From assembly GCA_031268195.1 (NCBI GenBank), contig JAIRXQ010000070.1, positions 1-60,964 of the forward strand: DNA of 60,964 bases. Reading direction: 5' to 3'. The notes under the pieces are model-generated. The model saw nothing but the letters and a program-made list of their open reading frames with translations, was not told the origin of the DNA and made no database searches. The position numbers and the translations under genes are program-made. Shown here one piece after another: positions 19,873-28,967 of the stretch (the stretch's first letter is position 1; each line of letters begins with the position of its first letter). This DNA is from Azoarcus sp. Lineage in GTDB: Bacteria > Pseudomonadota > Gammaproteobacteria > Burkholderiales > Rhodocyclaceae.

Positions 19873-21216
19873 GTGGCCAAATCACCCGCCGCGGTTGGCA
19901 GCACCGGAAAGTTCGGCGATCTGAAACGGCGTCTGCTGTTTCTGATCGGCGCGCTGGTCGTCTACCGTCTCGGTACACACTTGCCGTTACCCGGCATCAA
20001 TCAAGAGGCGCTGGTTGCGTTTTTCGGCGAGTCGGGCGAGGGCGGCTTCTTTGGCATGTTCAATCTGTTCTCCGGGGGGGCGCTGCAGCGCATGTCGATA
20101 TTCACCCTCGGAATCATGCCCTACATCTCGGCCTCGATCATCATGCAGCTGTTGGCCGTGGCGGTGCCTCAACTCGAGGCGCTCAAGAAGGAAGGGGAAG
20201 CCGGACGGCGCAGGATCACGCAATACACCCGCTACGGCACCGTCATTCTGGCACTGTTTCAGGCGTTGCTGGTGGCGGTCGGACTGGAAAGCCAGACCGG
20301 TGGCAACGCGTCGCTGGTCACGGAGCCGGGATTCGTTTTCCGCTTCGCGGCCGTCACTTCGCTGGTGACCGGCACCATGTTCCTGATGTGGCTCGGCGAG
20401 CAGATCACCGAACGCGGCGTCGGCAACGGTATCTCGATCATCATCTTCTCCGGTATCGTCGCAGGCTTGCCTGGCGCCATCGGCAATCTGTCCGATATGG
20501 TCGCCAATCAGGGCATGAATCCGCTCAAAGCCCTGTTCGTTTGCGCCATCGTGGTGCTGGTGTCCGCTTTCGTCGTCTTCGTCGAACGCGGCCAGCGCAA
20601 GATTCTGGTCAATTACGCCAAGCGGCAGGTCGGCAACCGTGTCTATGGCGGGCAAAGCTCGCATCTGCCGTTGAAGCTCAACATGTCCGGGGTGATCCCG
20701 CCCATTTTTGCGTCGAGCATTCTGATGTTCATCGGGGTGATCGGACCCTGGACCAGCAAGTCCGAAACATTGGGCTGGTTGGGCAGATTTTTCTCTACTT
20801 ACCTGGGCCCCGAGCAACCGCTTTACATGATTACTTACTCGGCGCTCATCATTTTCTTCTGCTTCTTCTATACCGCGCTGGTGTTCAATCCGCGCGACAC
20901 GGCGGACAACCTGAAGAAAAGTGGTGCATTCGTGCCCGGCATCCGGCCGGGCGAGCAAACCGCGCGCTATGTCGACCGCGTACTGATGCGCCTGACCCTC
21001 GCTGGCGCGGCCTACATCACGCTGGTCTGTCTGTTGCCGGAATTTTTGAGACTCCAGATGGGGGTGTCGTTTTACTTCGGCGGCACCTCGCTCCTGATCG
21101 TGGTGGTGGTGGCGCTCGACTTCAAGGATCAGGTGCAGAACTACGTGCTGTCCCATCAGTACGAAAGCTTGCTGAAGAAAGCGAACTTCAAGGGGGCGGG
21201 TCTTCCGATCCGGTGA
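19873..21216 (+). CDS. secY: Protein translocase channel SecY
   Basis: 447 residues, ten predicted membrane helices. Pore of the Sec translocon with SecE and SecG, inner membrane. Helix 2 plug region [28 protein letters not shown] (read as [13 protein letters not shown] and TLGIMPY), [17 protein letters not shown], and the C-terminal cytoplasmic loop [17 protein letters not shown] are diagnostic. It starts with GTG after AAGGAC, 17 bp behind rplO, the conserved position in the spc operon. Confidence 0.99.
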   Translation: MAKSPAAVGSTGKFGDLKRRLLFLIGALVVYRLGTHLPLPGINQEALVAFFGESGEGGFFGMFNLFSGGALQRMSIFTLGIMPYISASIIMQLLAVAVPQLEALKKEGEAGRRRITQYTRYGTVILALFQALLVAVGLESQTGGNASLVTEPGFVFRFAAVTSLVTGTMFLMWLGEQITERGVGNGISIIIFSGIVAGLPGAIGNLSDMVANQGMNPLKALFVCAIVVLVSAFVVFVERGQRKILVNYAKRQVGNRVYGGQSSHLPLKLNMSGVIPPIFASSILMFIGVIGPWTSKSETLGWLGRFFSTYLGPEQPLYMITYSALIIFFCFFYTALVFNPRDTADNLKKSGAFVPGIRPGEQTARYVDRVLMRLTLAGAAYITLVCLLPEFLRLQMGVSFYFGGTSLLIVVVVALDFKDQVQNYVLSHQYESLLKKANFKGAGLPIR

Positions 21217-21220
21217 CGCA

Positions 21221-21439
21221 ATGGCCAAGGAAGACGTAATCGAGATGCAGGGGGAGGTCACTGAAAACCTGCCCAATGCCACGTTCCGGGTCAAGCTCGA
21301 AAATGGCCACATGGTGCTTGGACACATCTCCGGCAAGATGCGCATGCACTACATCCGCATCCTTCCCGGCGACAAAGTGACGGTGCAACTGACGCCGTAC
21401 GACCTCACCAAGGGCCGGATCGTGTTTCGAACCAAGTAA
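21221..21439 (+). CDS. infA: Translation initiation factor IF-1
   Basis: 72 residues, the standard length. A single S1-like OB fold: [19 protein letters not shown], then [19 protein letters not shown] and [18 protein letters not shown]. Binds the 30S A site during initiation. Its place between secY and rpmJ is typical of betaproteobacteria, whereas in E. coli infA lies elsewhere. Confidence 0.99.
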   Translation: MAKEDVIEMQGEVTENLPNATFRVKLENGHMVLGHISGKMRMHYIRILPGDKVTVQLTPYDLTKGRIVFRTK

Positions 21440-21475
21440 CCGAACAGATACAGAACTCAGAAACAGGAGTGAATC

Positions 21476-21589
21476 ATGAGAGTCCAGGCTTCCGTCAAGC
21501 GGCTTTGCCGCCACTGCAAGGTCATCCGCCGCAAAGGTGTCGTCAGGATCATCTGCAAGGATCCACGCCATAAACAACGCCAAGGTTGA
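21476..21589 (+). CDS. rpmJ: 50S ribosomal protein L36, zinc-binding form
   Basis: 37 residues, [17 protein letters not shown] ... [12 protein letters not shown]. CxxC plus a downstream Cys and His form the zinc ribbon of the C-plus form. Ribosome site ACAGGAG 7 nt upstream of ATG. L36 is a small late-assembly protein of the large subunit. Confidence 0.97.
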   Translation: MRVQASVKRLCRHCKVIRRKGVVRIICKDPRHKQRQG

Positions 21590-21615
21590 TCCCGAGGCTA
21601 TTGAGGTAGTACAAT
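21586..21615 (+). promoter_or_regulatory. Possible internal promoter before rpsM
   Basis: TTGATC, 18-bp spacer, TACAAT (21610-21615), 40 bp before the rpsM start, where the alpha operon begins in other bacteria. Four and five of six matches to the sigma-70 hexamers; read-through from spc is equally possible. Confidence 0.4.
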
Positions 21616-21655
21616 CTAACGTTTCGCATTTCGCGGATTCACGAGGTAAAAACGA

Positions 21656-22018
21656 ATGGCCCGTATTGCCGGGGTGAATATTCCCAACCATAAGCATGCC
21701 GAGATCGCGCTGACCGCCATCTATGGAATCGGCCGTACGCGCGCGCAGAAAATTTGCGAGGCCGCCAAGGTCGAGCGCTCGGCCAAGATCAAGGATCTCA
21801 CCGAGACGGACATGGAGCGCTTGCGCGAAGAAGTGAGTCGTTTCGCAGTGGAGGGCGACCTGCGCCGCGAAGTGACGATGAACATCAAGCGCCTGATGGA
21901 CCTTGGCTGCTACCGAGGCGTCCGTCATCGCCGTGGCCTGCCGGTTCGCGGCCAACGCACCCGCACCAACGCCCGCACCCGTAAAGGGCCGCGCAAGGCG
22001 ATTGCCGGCAAGAAGTAA
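21656..22018 (+). CDS. rpsM: 30S ribosomal protein S13
   Basis: 120 residues. [20 protein letters not shown], the helix-two-turns-helix [13 protein letters not shown] and the C-terminal tail [20 protein letters not shown] are all diagnostic. S13 is in the head of the 30S subunit and forms intersubunit bridges. The ATG follows GAGGTAAAAACGA. Confidence 0.99.
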   Translation: MARIAGVNIPNHKHAEIALTAIYGIGRTRAQKICEAAKVERSAKIKDLTETDMERLREEVSRFAVEGDLRREVTMNIKRLMDLGCYRGVRHRRGLPVRGQRTRTNARTRKGPRKAIAGKK

Positions 22019-22031
22019 CAGGAAGTGATAA

Positions 22032-22421
22032 ATGGCTAAGACTGCAACCAAGGTCCGTAAAAAGGTCAAGAAGAACGTCGCTGAAGGCATTGCGCACGTT
22101 CACGCCAGTTTCAACAACACGATCATCACCATCACCGACCGTCAGGGCAACGCACTGTCGTGGGCGACTTCGGGGGGGGCGGGCTTCAGAGGTTCGCGCA
22201 AGAGCACGCCGTTTGCCGCACAGGTCGCTGCCGAAGCGGCAGGCAAGGTGGCGCAGGAATGCGGGGTCAAGAATCTCGAAGTGCGCGTCAAGGGGCCAGG
22301 GCCGGGCCGTGAATCCGCCATCCGGGCGCTCAACGCCCTGGGCATTCGCATCGCCAGCATCACCGACATCACCCCCATTCCGCACAACGGTTGCCGTCCG
22401 CCGAAGAAGCGGCGCATCTGA
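22032..22421 (+). CDS. rpsK: 30S ribosomal protein S11
   Basis: 129 residues, E. coli length. Diagnostic [33 protein letters not shown] and the C-terminal [18 protein letters not shown]11 lies on the 30S platform near the mRNA exit. It starts 13 bp after rpsM with AGGAAG as ribosome site. Confidence 0.99.
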   Translation: MAKTATKVRKKVKKNVAEGIAHVHASFNNTIITITDRQGNALSWATSGGAGFRGSRKSTPFAAQVAAEAAGKVAQECGVKNLEVRVKGPGPGRESAIRALNALGIRIASITDITPIPHNGCRPPKKRRI

Positions 22422-22436
22422 CAAGGAGTTTTCACC

Positions 22437-23066
22437 GTGGCTCGTAATCTCGACCCGAAATGCCGTCAGTGCCGCCGTGAAGGCGAAAAGCTGTTCCTGA
22501 AGGCAGAAAAATGTTTCACCGACAAGTGTGCGATCGAACGCCGCTCGTATGCGCCCGGCCAGCACGGCCAGCGTTCCGGGCAACGCTTGTCGGGCTATGG
22601 CGAACAACTGCGTGAAAAGCAGAAAATCCGCCGCCTTTACGGCGTGCTGGAACGCCAGTTCCGCCGCGTTTACGCCGAAGCCGCCCGCCGTCGCGGGCAA
22701 ACTGGCGAAAACCTGCTGCAATTGCTCGAAGGCCGCCTGGATTCCGTCGCCTATCGCATGGGCTTCGGCGGCTCGCGCGCCGAAGCGCGCCAGATCGTTC
22801 GCCACAACGGCGTGCTGGTCAATGGCCGCCGCGTGAACATCCCGTCTTACCTGGTTCGTCCGGGCGACGTCGTCCAGCTCACCGACGGCGCGCGCGGCAC
22901 GCTGCGGGCGAGGGCTTCGCTCGAAGCCAACGAAGCGCGCGGCTTCTCGCCGTGGGTCGAAGTCGACGTCAAGGCCGGAAAGGGCACGTTCAAAGCCTAT
23001 CCGATGCGCGACGAACTGCCGCCCACGATCAACGAAGGTCTGGTCGTGGAACTGTACTCCCGCTAA
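22437..23066 (+). CDS. rpsD: 30S ribosomal protein S4
   Basis: 209 residues. N-terminal zinc-type Cys pattern (CRQCRREG ... CFTDKC), so this is the C-plus form, unlike the E. coli protein that lacks these Cys. Then SYAPGQHGQR and the S4 RNA-binding domain LDSVAYRMGFGGSRAEARQ, HNGVLVNGRRVNIPSY. S4 nucleates 30S assembly and, in E. coli, represses the alpha operon. GTG start after AAGGAG. Confidence 0.98.
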   Translation: MARNLDPKCRQCRREGEKLFLKAEKCFTDKCAIERRSYAPGQHGQRSGQRLSGYGEQLREKQKIRRLYGVLERQFRRVYAEAARRRGQTGENLLQLLEGRLDSVAYRMGFGGSRAEARQIVRHNGVLVNGRRVNIPSYLVRPGDVVQLTDGARGTLRARASLEANEARGFSPWVEVDVKAGKGTFKAYPMRDELPPTINEGLVVELYSR

Positions 23067-23102
23067 TCGCGGGACGTGAGCTTCTGGTTTCGGGGAAAGT
23101 TG

Positions 23103-24083
23103 ATGCAAAGCAATGAATTGTTGAAACCGCGCATCATCGACGTGCAAGCCATCTCTCGGGTGCAAGCCCGTGTGACGATGGAGCCGTTCGAGCGGGGCTT
23201 CGGATACACCCTCGGCAACGCGCTGCGGCGCATCCTGCTTTCGTCGCTGCCCGGCCACGCTGCCACGGAAGTGACGATCGGCGGCGTGTTGCACGAGTAC
23301 TCGACGCTCGACGGGATGCGCGAAGACATCGTCGATCTGCTGCTCAACCTCAAGGGCGTCGTGTTCAAGCTTCACAGCCGTGGCGAAGTCACCCTTCGTC
23401 TGGCCAAGAACGGGGAAGGCCCGGTGACCGCTGCCGATATCGAAACCGATCACGGCGTCGACATCATCAATCCCGATCATGTGATTGCGCATCTCGCCCC
23501 CGGCGGCAAACTCGACATGCAGATCAAGATCGAGGAAGGACGCGGCTACGTGCCCGGCAACACCCGCCCGGTGAATGCTGAGAACAAGTCCATCGGTCAC
23601 ATCGTGCTCGATGCTTCCTTCAGCCCCGTGCGGCGTGTCAGCTACGTGGTGGAGAGCGCCCGCGTCGAGCAGCGCACCGACCTCGACCGTCTGGTCATCG
23701 ACATCGAAACCAACGGCGCCGTCGACCCCGAGGAAGCCATCCGCTACGCCGCGCGCGTGCTCATGGATCAACTCGCTGTCTTTGCCGATTTGCAGGACAC
23801 CCGTGTCGATGTGCCCATCAAGAACGACGTGGTGGTCGATCCCGTGCTGCTGCGCCCGGTCGATGACCTCGAACTTACGGTGCGTTCGGCCAACTGCTTG
23901 AAGGCCGAAAACATCTATTACATCGGTGACCTGATTCAGCGCACCGAAACCGAGCTGCTCAAGACGCCGAACCTTGGCCGCAAGTCGCTCAACGAGATCA
24001 AGGAAGTGTTGGCCTCTCGTGGCTTGACGCTTGGAATGAAACTGGAAAACTGGCCGCCGGCCGGGCTGGACAAGCTCGGTTGA
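23103..24083 (+). CDS. rpoA: RNA polymerase alpha subunit
   Basis: 326 residues. N-terminal dimerisation and assembly domain with [20 protein letters not shown], a flexible linker near residue 235, and the alpha-CTD with the UP-element/activator-binding helices ([36 protein letters not shown]). The ATG at 23103 with GGGGAAAG upstream gives the usual [10 protein letters not shown] start; an in-frame GTG 27 bp before would add non-conserved residues. Confidence 0.99.
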   Translation: MQSNELLKPRIIDVQAISRVQARVTMEPFERGFGYTLGNALRRILLSSLPGHAATEVTIGGVLHEYSTLDGMREDIVDLLLNLKGVVFKLHSRGEVTLRLAKNGEGPVTAADIETDHGVDIINPDHVIAHLAPGGKLDMQIKIEEGRGYVPGNTRPVNAENKSIGHIVLDASFSPVRRVSYVVESARVEQRTDLDRLVIDIETNGAVDPEEAIRYAARVLMDQLAVFADLQDTRVDVPIKNDVVVDPVLLRPVDDLELTVRSANCLKAENIYYIGDLIQRTETELLKTPNLGRKSLNEIKEVLASRGLTLGMKLENWPPAGLDKLG

Positions 24084-24107
24084 GGCAGGGCAAGAGAGGA
24101 AAAAAAG

Positions 24108-24530
24108 ATGCGCCACCGTAATGGCCTCCGTAAGCTGAATCGCACCAGCAGTCACCGTCAGGCCATGTTCCGCAACATGGCGGCCTCGCTGCTGCGCCAC
24201 GAAGTCATCCGCACGACCTTGCCGAAGGCCAAGGAATTGCGCCGCGTGGTCGAGCCGCTCATCACCCTTGGCAAGACCCCGAACCTGTCCAACCGTCGTC
24301 TGGCGTTCAACCGCCTGCGCGACCGTGAGATCGTGGTCAAGATCTTCAACGAGCTCGGCCCGCGCTATGCCAGTCGCAACGGCGGCTACCTGCGCATTCT
24401 CAAGTGCGGCTTCCGCGACGGCGACAACGCGCCGCTCGCCTACGTCGAGCTGCTCGACCGCCCGGATGAAACGGCCGTCGCACCCGCCGCTGAACCGGAA
24501 AAAAAGGTCGAAGCGCCTGCTGCTGCGTAA
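24108..24530 (+). CDS. rplQ: 50S ribosomal protein L17 with extended C terminus
   Basis: 140 residues; the E. coli protein has 127. Opens [20 protein letters not shown] and contains [18 protein letters not shown] and [16 protein letters not shown]. The extra tail is Ala/Pro/Glu/Lys-rich ([15 protein letters not shown]), disordered and common in betaproteobacteria. GAGAGGAAA precedes the ATG. Last gene of the alpha operon; a terminator follows. Confidence 0.98.
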   Translation: MRHRNGLRKLNRTSSHRQAMFRNMAASLLRHEVIRTTLPKAKELRRVVEPLITLGKTPNLSNRRLAFNRLRDREIVVKIFNELGPRYASRNGGYLRILKCGFRDGDNAPLAYVELLDRPDETAVAPAAEPEKKVEAPAAA

Positions 24531-24554
24531 GTTTCCTCGGCTACAAAGAAAAAA

Positions 24555-24580
24555 GCCGGGCTTGGCCCGGCTTTTTTCTT
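24555..24580 (+). terminator. Rho-independent terminator of the alpha operon
   Basis: A 7-bp stem GCCGGGC / GCCCGGC with a 3-nt loop, flanked by A-rich sequence on the left and TTTTTTCTT on the right, 25 bp after rplQ. Confidence 0.93.
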
Positions 24581-24725
24581 GCGCGCCTCGTTGTGCTTTC
24601 CTAAAGTGATGCTCGTTCCGAGGCCGAGGATTTGCCATCCTCCCTGAAATCCTGGCGGAATAAGCAGCCTGGACGAGCAAAGCGCAGTCCGGAATCGTCA
24701 TCGACATCCATCGAAAGGAACCCCC

Positions 24726-25748
24726 ATGCCAACCATCCTCGTCACCGGCGGCGCGGGCTATATCGGGTCGCACACTTGCCTTGCGCTTTTGCGCGGCGGT
24801 TTTGAGGTGGCGGTGATCGACGACTATTCCAATTCGTCGCCCGTAGCGCTGGAGCGGGTGGAGCGGCTCGCGGGGCGCAAGCTCTGCGTGGTGCTGGAGG
24901 CCGACGTGGGCGACGCGGCGGCGCTGGAGGATGTGTTCGCGCGGCAGCGGATACATGCCGTCATCCATTTCGCGGCGAAGAAAGCAGTGGGCGAATCGGT
25001 GCGGCTGCCGCTTGCTTACTACCGCAACAACCTCGGTGGGTTGTTCAACCTGCTGGAACAGATGCGCGCGCATGATGTGAAGCGGCTGGTGTTCAGCTCC
25101 TCGGCCACGGTCTATGGCGACCCGGAAACGGTGCCGATCCGCGAGAATTTCCCGCTCTCCGTGACCAATCCTTACGGACGCACCAAGCTGATGAGCGAAG
25201 AAATCCTGCGCGACGTGGCTGCCGCCGATCCGGGGTGGGCCGTGGTGCTGCTGCGCTACTTCAACCCGGTGGGGGCCGATGCGAGCGGGCTGATTGGGGA
25301 AGATCCGCGCGACATCCCCAACAATCTCATGCCTTACGTGAGTCAGGTGGCGGTGGGCAAACTCGCGGAATTACAGGTGTTCGGCGGCGATTACCCGACG
25401 CCGGACGGCACCGGCGTGCGCGATTACATCCACGTCTCCGACCTCGCAGACGGACACCTTGCAGCGCTCGCCAGGCTGGAAAGCCTGCCCACGGTGAGCG
25501 CGATCAACCTTGGTACGGGGCGCGGCTACAGCGTGCTCGATGTGGTGCGCGCATTCGAGGGGGCGTCCGGCCGGCGCGTGCCGTATCGCATCGCCGCGCG
25601 CCGACCAGGTGACGTGGCCGCCTGCTGGGCCGATCCGTCGCTTGCCGCGTCGGTGCTCGGCTGGCGCGCGCAACATGGCATCGAGCAGATGTGCCGCGAT
25701 GCATGGCGCTGGCAGACGGCGAACCCGAATGGTTATCGCAACGCATGA
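24726..25748 (+). CDS. galE: UDP-glucose 4-epimerase
   Basis: 340 residues. Interconverts UDP-glucose and UDP-galactose with bound NAD+, cytosolic, feeding galactose use and surface polysaccharide synthesis. Short-chain dehydrogenase fold: GGAGYIGS (8-15) binds NAD; FSSSATVYG (Ser 126) and YGRTK (Tyr150, Lys154) form the catalytic set. Further GalE signatures: HFAAKKAVGES, RYFNPVGAD, DYIHVSDLADGH. Length matches E. coli (338). AAGGA lies 7 nt before the ATG. It stands behind the ribosomal terminator and 68 bp before rapZ, with no obvious link to either. Confidence 0.96.
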   Translation: MPTILVTGGAGYIGSHTCLALLRGGFEVAVIDDYSNSSPVALERVERLAGRKLCVVLEADVGDAAALEDVFARQRIHAVIHFAAKKAVGESVRLPLAYYRNNLGGLFNLLEQMRAHDVKRLVFSSSATVYGDPETVPIRENFPLSVTNPYGRTKLMSEEILRDVAAADPGWAVVLLRYFNPVGADASGLIGEDPRDIPNNLMPYVSQVAVGKLAELQVFGGDYPTPDGTGVRDYIHVSDLADGHLAALARLESLPTVSAINLGTGRGYSVLDVVRAFEGASGRRVPYRIAARRPGDVAACWADPSLAASVLGWRAQHGIEQMCRDAWRWQTANPNGYRNA

Positions 25749-25816
25749 CGCATCGCCTCGCGGCCGCGGGTCGGCTATAGTGGCGTAATCTTTTCGCCGT
25801 CGGTGTCTCATGCGCC

Positions 25817-26686
25817 ATGCAACTCGTCCTGATTAGCGGCCTTTCTGGTTCAGGCAAAAGTATCGCCCTCAAGGTGCTCGAGGACGTGGGCTATTACGTC
25901 GTCGACAACCTGCCCGCCATGCTCCTGCCGCAGCTGATGGCCGTCTTGCGCGAGGCGGGCTATCAGCGTATCGCCGTCGCGGTCGATGTGCGTTCCGGCG
26001 AGAGCATCGCCGCGTTGCCGCCGCTGATGGGCACCTTGCGCGAAATCGCCGGCGACTTGCGCTTCTTCTTTCTGGAAGCGCGCGACGACACGCTCATCGC
26101 CCGTTTCTCCGAGACGCGCCGCCGCCATCCGCTCGCGGTGGAAGGCACTTCACTCGAAGAGGCGATCTGCCGCGAACGCGAATTGCTCGACGGGATTTCC
26201 CTGCTCGGACTCCGCATCGACACCAGCGACATGCACCCCAATACCCTGCGTGTGCGGGTGCGCGATTTTGTGGAAGTCGCGGCGGGTGAGGGCTTGACGG
26301 TGGTGTTTCAGTCCTTTGGCTTCAAATACGGTATTCCGCTCGATGCCGATTTTGTCTTTGACGTGCGCTGCCTGCCCAATCCGTATTACGACCCGCGCCT
26401 GCGCGGGCTCACCGGGCGCGATGCGGAAGTGATCCGCTATTTCGAGAAATTGCCCGAAGTCGCGCGCATGATCGAGGATATCCGTAATTTTGCCGCCGCA
26501 TGGTTGCCGAGCTTCGTGCGCGACAACCGCAATTACCTCACCATCGCCATCGGTTGCACGGGCGGTCAACATCGCTCGATCTACATCGCGGAACGCTTGG
26601 CCGAGGCGTTCCGCGCCTCCATTCACGTCCTCGTCCGCCACCGTGCGGGCGCGCGCCGCCGGGACGACCGCATGGCGGAGAACTGA
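25817..26686 (+). CDS. rapZ: RNase adapter protein RapZ (P-loop nucleotide-binding)
   Basis: 289 residues. The N-terminal Walker A GLSGSGKS and VDNLPAMLLPQL, and the C-terminal QSFGFKYGIPLDADFVFDVR, PYYDPRLRGLTGRD and IAIGCTGGQHRSIYIAE are family signatures (YvcJ/RapZ). In E. coli RapZ binds the sRNA GlmZ and guides RNase E to control glucosamine-6-phosphate synthase; in other bacteria it reports on cell-wall precursors. It usually sits near ptsN/hprK/rpoN, but none of these is here. The start has a weak ribosome site. The stop overlaps the next start (TGATG), suggesting coupling. Confidence 0.95.
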   Translation: MQLVLISGLSGSGKSIALKVLEDVGYYVVDNLPAMLLPQLMAVLREAGYQRIAVAVDVRSGESIAALPPLMGTLREIAGDLRFFFLEARDDTLIARFSETRRRHPLAVEGTSLEEAICRERELLDGISLLGLRIDTSDMHPNTLRVRVRDFVEVAAGEGLTVVFQSFGFKYGIPLDADFVFDVRCLPNPYYDPRLRGLTGRDAEVIRYFEKLPEVARMIEDIRNFAAAWLPSFVRDNRNYLTIAIGCTGGQHRSIYIAERLAEAFRASIHVLVRHRAGARRRDDRMAEN

Positions 26687-27072
26687 TGCGTCTGGCTGGC
26701 GCGTGGCGCGGCTTGCTGCTGCCCGGCGATGTTCTCGTCGTCGCGGCGGGCGTCGCCTTCTGCATCTATGCGGGTTTGCATCTGTGGCGCGGTGGCGTGC
26801 CCGATGGCATCGTCGTGCGCGCGGGCGGGCAGGTTTTCGCGCAAGGCGATCTTTCGCATCCGCGCAAGCTGATCGTGCCGGGGCCGCTGGGCGAGACGGT
26901 GATCGAGATCGAACCCGGCCGCGCCCGCGTCGCCCTCGATCCGGGGCCGCGCCAGTACTGTGTGCGGCAGGGATGGCTGACGCGCGCCGGGGCGGCGGCG
27001 ATCTGCGCGCCCAATCAGGTGAGCCTCACGCTCACCGGGCGGGGAGGCGAGTATGACTCGCTCAGTTATTGA
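26686..27072 (+). CDS. NusG domain II-containing membrane-anchored protein
   Basis: 128 residues. One N-terminal membrane helix (LLPGDVLVVAAGVAFCIYAG), then a small beta-rich domain outside the membrane of the NusG_II (DUF2845-like) type: a VVRAGGQVFAQGDL ... VIEIEPGRARV ... YCVRQGWL ... AAICAPNQV pattern with two Cys (about residues 90 and 108) that could pair. Function is not established; genes of this family often stand beside Gx-type membrane proteins and ApbE/FMN-binding proteins, as here. ATG overlaps the rapZ stop by one base, and its own end overlaps the next gene by 20 bp, so the pair is surely cotranscribed. Confidence 0.75.
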   Translation: MRLAGAWRGLLLPGDVLVVAAGVAFCIYAGLHLWRGGVPDGIVVRAGGQVFAQGDLSHPRKLIVPGPLGETVIEIEPGRARVALDPGPRQYCVRQGWLTRAGAAAICAPNQVSLTLTGRGGEYDSLSY

Positions 27073-27622
27073 ACTGACCCCCACCATCGAGGATCGCCGC
27101 ATCGCCCGTCAGGCGGCCTCGGCCATCGCGCTTACCGTGGCCGAGGCCGCGATCCCTTTGCCTTTGCCGGGCATCAAGCCGGGGCTCGCCAATATCGTCA
27201 CCCTCGTGGTGCTCGCCCGTTGGGGCTGGCGCGCAGCGGCGTGGGTATCGCTGCTGCGCGTCTTTGCCGCGAGTCTGCTGCTCGGCCAGTTCCTCGCCCC
27301 CGGATTCTTCTTCGGCCTCGCCGGGGCGCTGGCGAGCCTCGTCGCCCTCGGCGCAGCGGCGTGCCTGCCGCGCCGCTGGTTCGGCCCCGTCAGCCAAAGC
27401 ATCTTCGCCGCCTTCGCTCACATCGGCGCCCAGCTCGCCGTCGCCCGCCTCTGGCTGGTGCCGCACGACGGGGTGTTTTATCTCGTGCCCGTTTTCGCGG
27501 CGGCGGCGGCGGTGTTCGGTCTGGTCAATGGGCTGGCGGCCGCAGCGTTGTTACGGCAGACGCCGCCCTCGGGGCGGCCGGGCGTCTGCGCTGCCGCAGG
27601 GGACGATTCCTCACGGTTGTAA
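27053..27622 (+). CDS. Gx transporter family membrane protein
   Basis: 189 residues, about five membrane helices. The motif PLPLPGIKPGLANIVTLVVL near the N terminus is typical of the Gx family (Pfam heptaprenyl diphosphate synthase component I), now considered ECF-like membrane proteins rather than synthases. The substrate is unknown; the small size and Gly-rich helices (FFFGLAGALASLVALG) fit a substrate-binding S-component. It overlaps the NusG_II gene by 20 bp, and the two likely act together at the membrane. The tail after the last helix (about 18 residues) is polar and not conserved in kind. Confidence 0.8.
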   Translation: MTRSVIELTPTIEDRRIARQAASAIALTVAEAAIPLPLPGIKPGLANIVTLVVLARWGWRAAAWVSLLRVFAASLLLGQFLAPGFFFGLAGALASLVALGAAACLPRRWFGPVSQSIFAAFAHIGAQLAVARLWLVPHDGVFYLVPVFAAAAAVFGLVNGLAAAALLRQTPPSGRPGVCAAAGDDSSRL

Positions 27623-27655
27623 TACCATCACTTCCTGCTCAACAGAAGACAAAAC

Positions 27656-28954
27656 ATGGATCTCCGCATCTCCTCCGCGCTCACTGGCCCTTTGCTGGAA
27701 CTGGAGCGCCAGTTCATCGACCGCTCGACGGCCATCGAGCGCTGGTTCCGCGAGCAGTTTCGCGCTCATATGCCGCCGTTTTACGGGTCGGTCGATTTGC
27801 GCAACGCAGGGTACAAGCTTGCGCCGGTCGACATGAATCTGTTTCCGGGTGGCTTCAACAATCTCAACCCGGTGTTTTTGCCGCTGTGCGTGCAGGCGGC
27901 GCAGGCGGCCGTCGAGCGGCTGTGTTCCGACGCCGCGCGGCTGTTGCTGATTCCGGAGAACCACACGCGGAATCAGTATTACCTGAAGAACGTGGCGCGA
28001 CTGGCGGGCATTTTGCGGCTGACCGGGCTGGAAGTGCGGCTTGGCAGCCTGTTGCCGGATGTGACCGCACCGACGCCGTTGATGCTCGCGGATGGGTCGA
28101 GCCTGATACTGGAGCCGCTCGTGCGGCAGGGCAACCGGCTTGGGCTGGAAGGGTTCGATCCCTGCGCGATTCTGCTCAACAACGATCTGTCGGGTGGCGT
28201 GCCGGACGCCTTGAAGGGGCTGGAGGAGCAATGGCTGATTCCGCCCTTGCATGCGGGCTGGCAGACGCGGCGCAAGTCGCGGCACGCCGTGGTGTTCGAC
28301 CGCCTGTTGCGTTCGTTCGCCGCCGAGGTGGGTGTCGATCCCTGGCGCATCGGCCCTGCGTTCCGTGTTTGCGGCGGCATCGACTTCCGCGAGCGCGCCG
28401 GCGAGGAATGCCTTGCGCACCAGGTCGATGCGCTGCTCACGGAAATCCGCGCCAAGTATCGCGAATACAGCATCTCCGATGAGCCGTTCGTCGTGGTCAA
28501 GGCCGACGCGGGCACTTACGGCATGGGCGTGATGACGGTGAAGGATGCCTCCGAAGTGGTCGGACTCAATCGCCGTCAGCGCAACAAGATGGCAGTGGTC
28601 AAGGAAGGGCTGGAGGTGGCGGAAGTCATCGTGCAGGAAGGCGTGCGCACCTTCGAGAGCATCGGCGGCGCGGCGGCGGAACCAGTGATCTACATGATGG
28701 ATCACTACGTCGTCGGCGGTTTTTACCGCGTGCACACGACGCGTGGCGATGACGAGAACCTCAATGCGCCGGGCATGGAGTTTCGCCCGCTGCCGTTCGA
28801 GGCGCCCTGTTGCACGCCCGATTGCCGGCAGGAGCCGAACGATGAGCCGAACCGTTTTTACGCCTACGGCGTGGTGGCGCGGCTGGCGCTGGCCGCCGCT
28901 GCCGTGGAGATCGAGGAAACCGATCCCGACCGCGCGCCGCCGGTAGCGCGCTGA
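27656..28954 (+). CDS. gshA: Glutamate-cysteine ligase, less common proteobacterial type
   Basis: 432 residues. First step of glutathione synthesis: ATP, glutamate and cysteine to gamma-glutamylcysteine. It is unlike E. coli GshA and matches the type known from acidithiobacilli and many betaproteobacteria (TIGR02049): SVDLRNAGYKLAPVDMNLFPGGFNN near residue 45 (read as AGYKLAPVDMNLFPGG), IPENHTRNQYY, and C-terminal VKADAGTYGMGVMTV, which resembles an ATP-grasp P-loop, then MDHYVVGGFYRVHT. Cytosolic. The ribosome site is weak. It lies 13 bp before gshB, an arrangement that gives the whole pathway in one unit. Confidence 0.92.
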   Translation: MDLRISSALTGPLLELERQFIDRSTAIERWFREQFRAHMPPFYGSVDLRNAGYKLAPVDMNLFPGGFNNLNPVFLPLCVQAAQAAVERLCSDAARLLLIPENHTRNQYYLKNVARLAGILRLTGLEVRLGSLLPDVTAPTPLMLADGSSLILEPLVRQGNRLGLEGFDPCAILLNNDLSGGVPDALKGLEEQWLIPPLHAGWQTRRKSRHAVVFDRLLRSFAAEVGVDPWRIGPAFRVCGGIDFRERAGEECLAHQVDALLTEIRAKYREYSISDEPFVVVKADAGTYGMGVMTVKDASEVVGLNRRQRNKMAVVKEGLEVAEVIVQEGVRTFESIGGAAAEPVIYMMDHYVVGGFYRVHTTRGDDENLNAPGMEFRPLPFEAPCCTPDCRQEPNDEPNRFYAYGVVARLALAAAAVEIEETDPDRAPPVAR

Positions 28955-28967
28955 TGCGGAGACGTCC

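Noticed and set aside
21885-25073. A 1062-codon open frame on the minus strand across rpsM to galE
   Set aside because: It is antisense to well-identified ribosomal genes, has low-complexity composition and no domain; long antisense frames are expected from GC-rich codon use.
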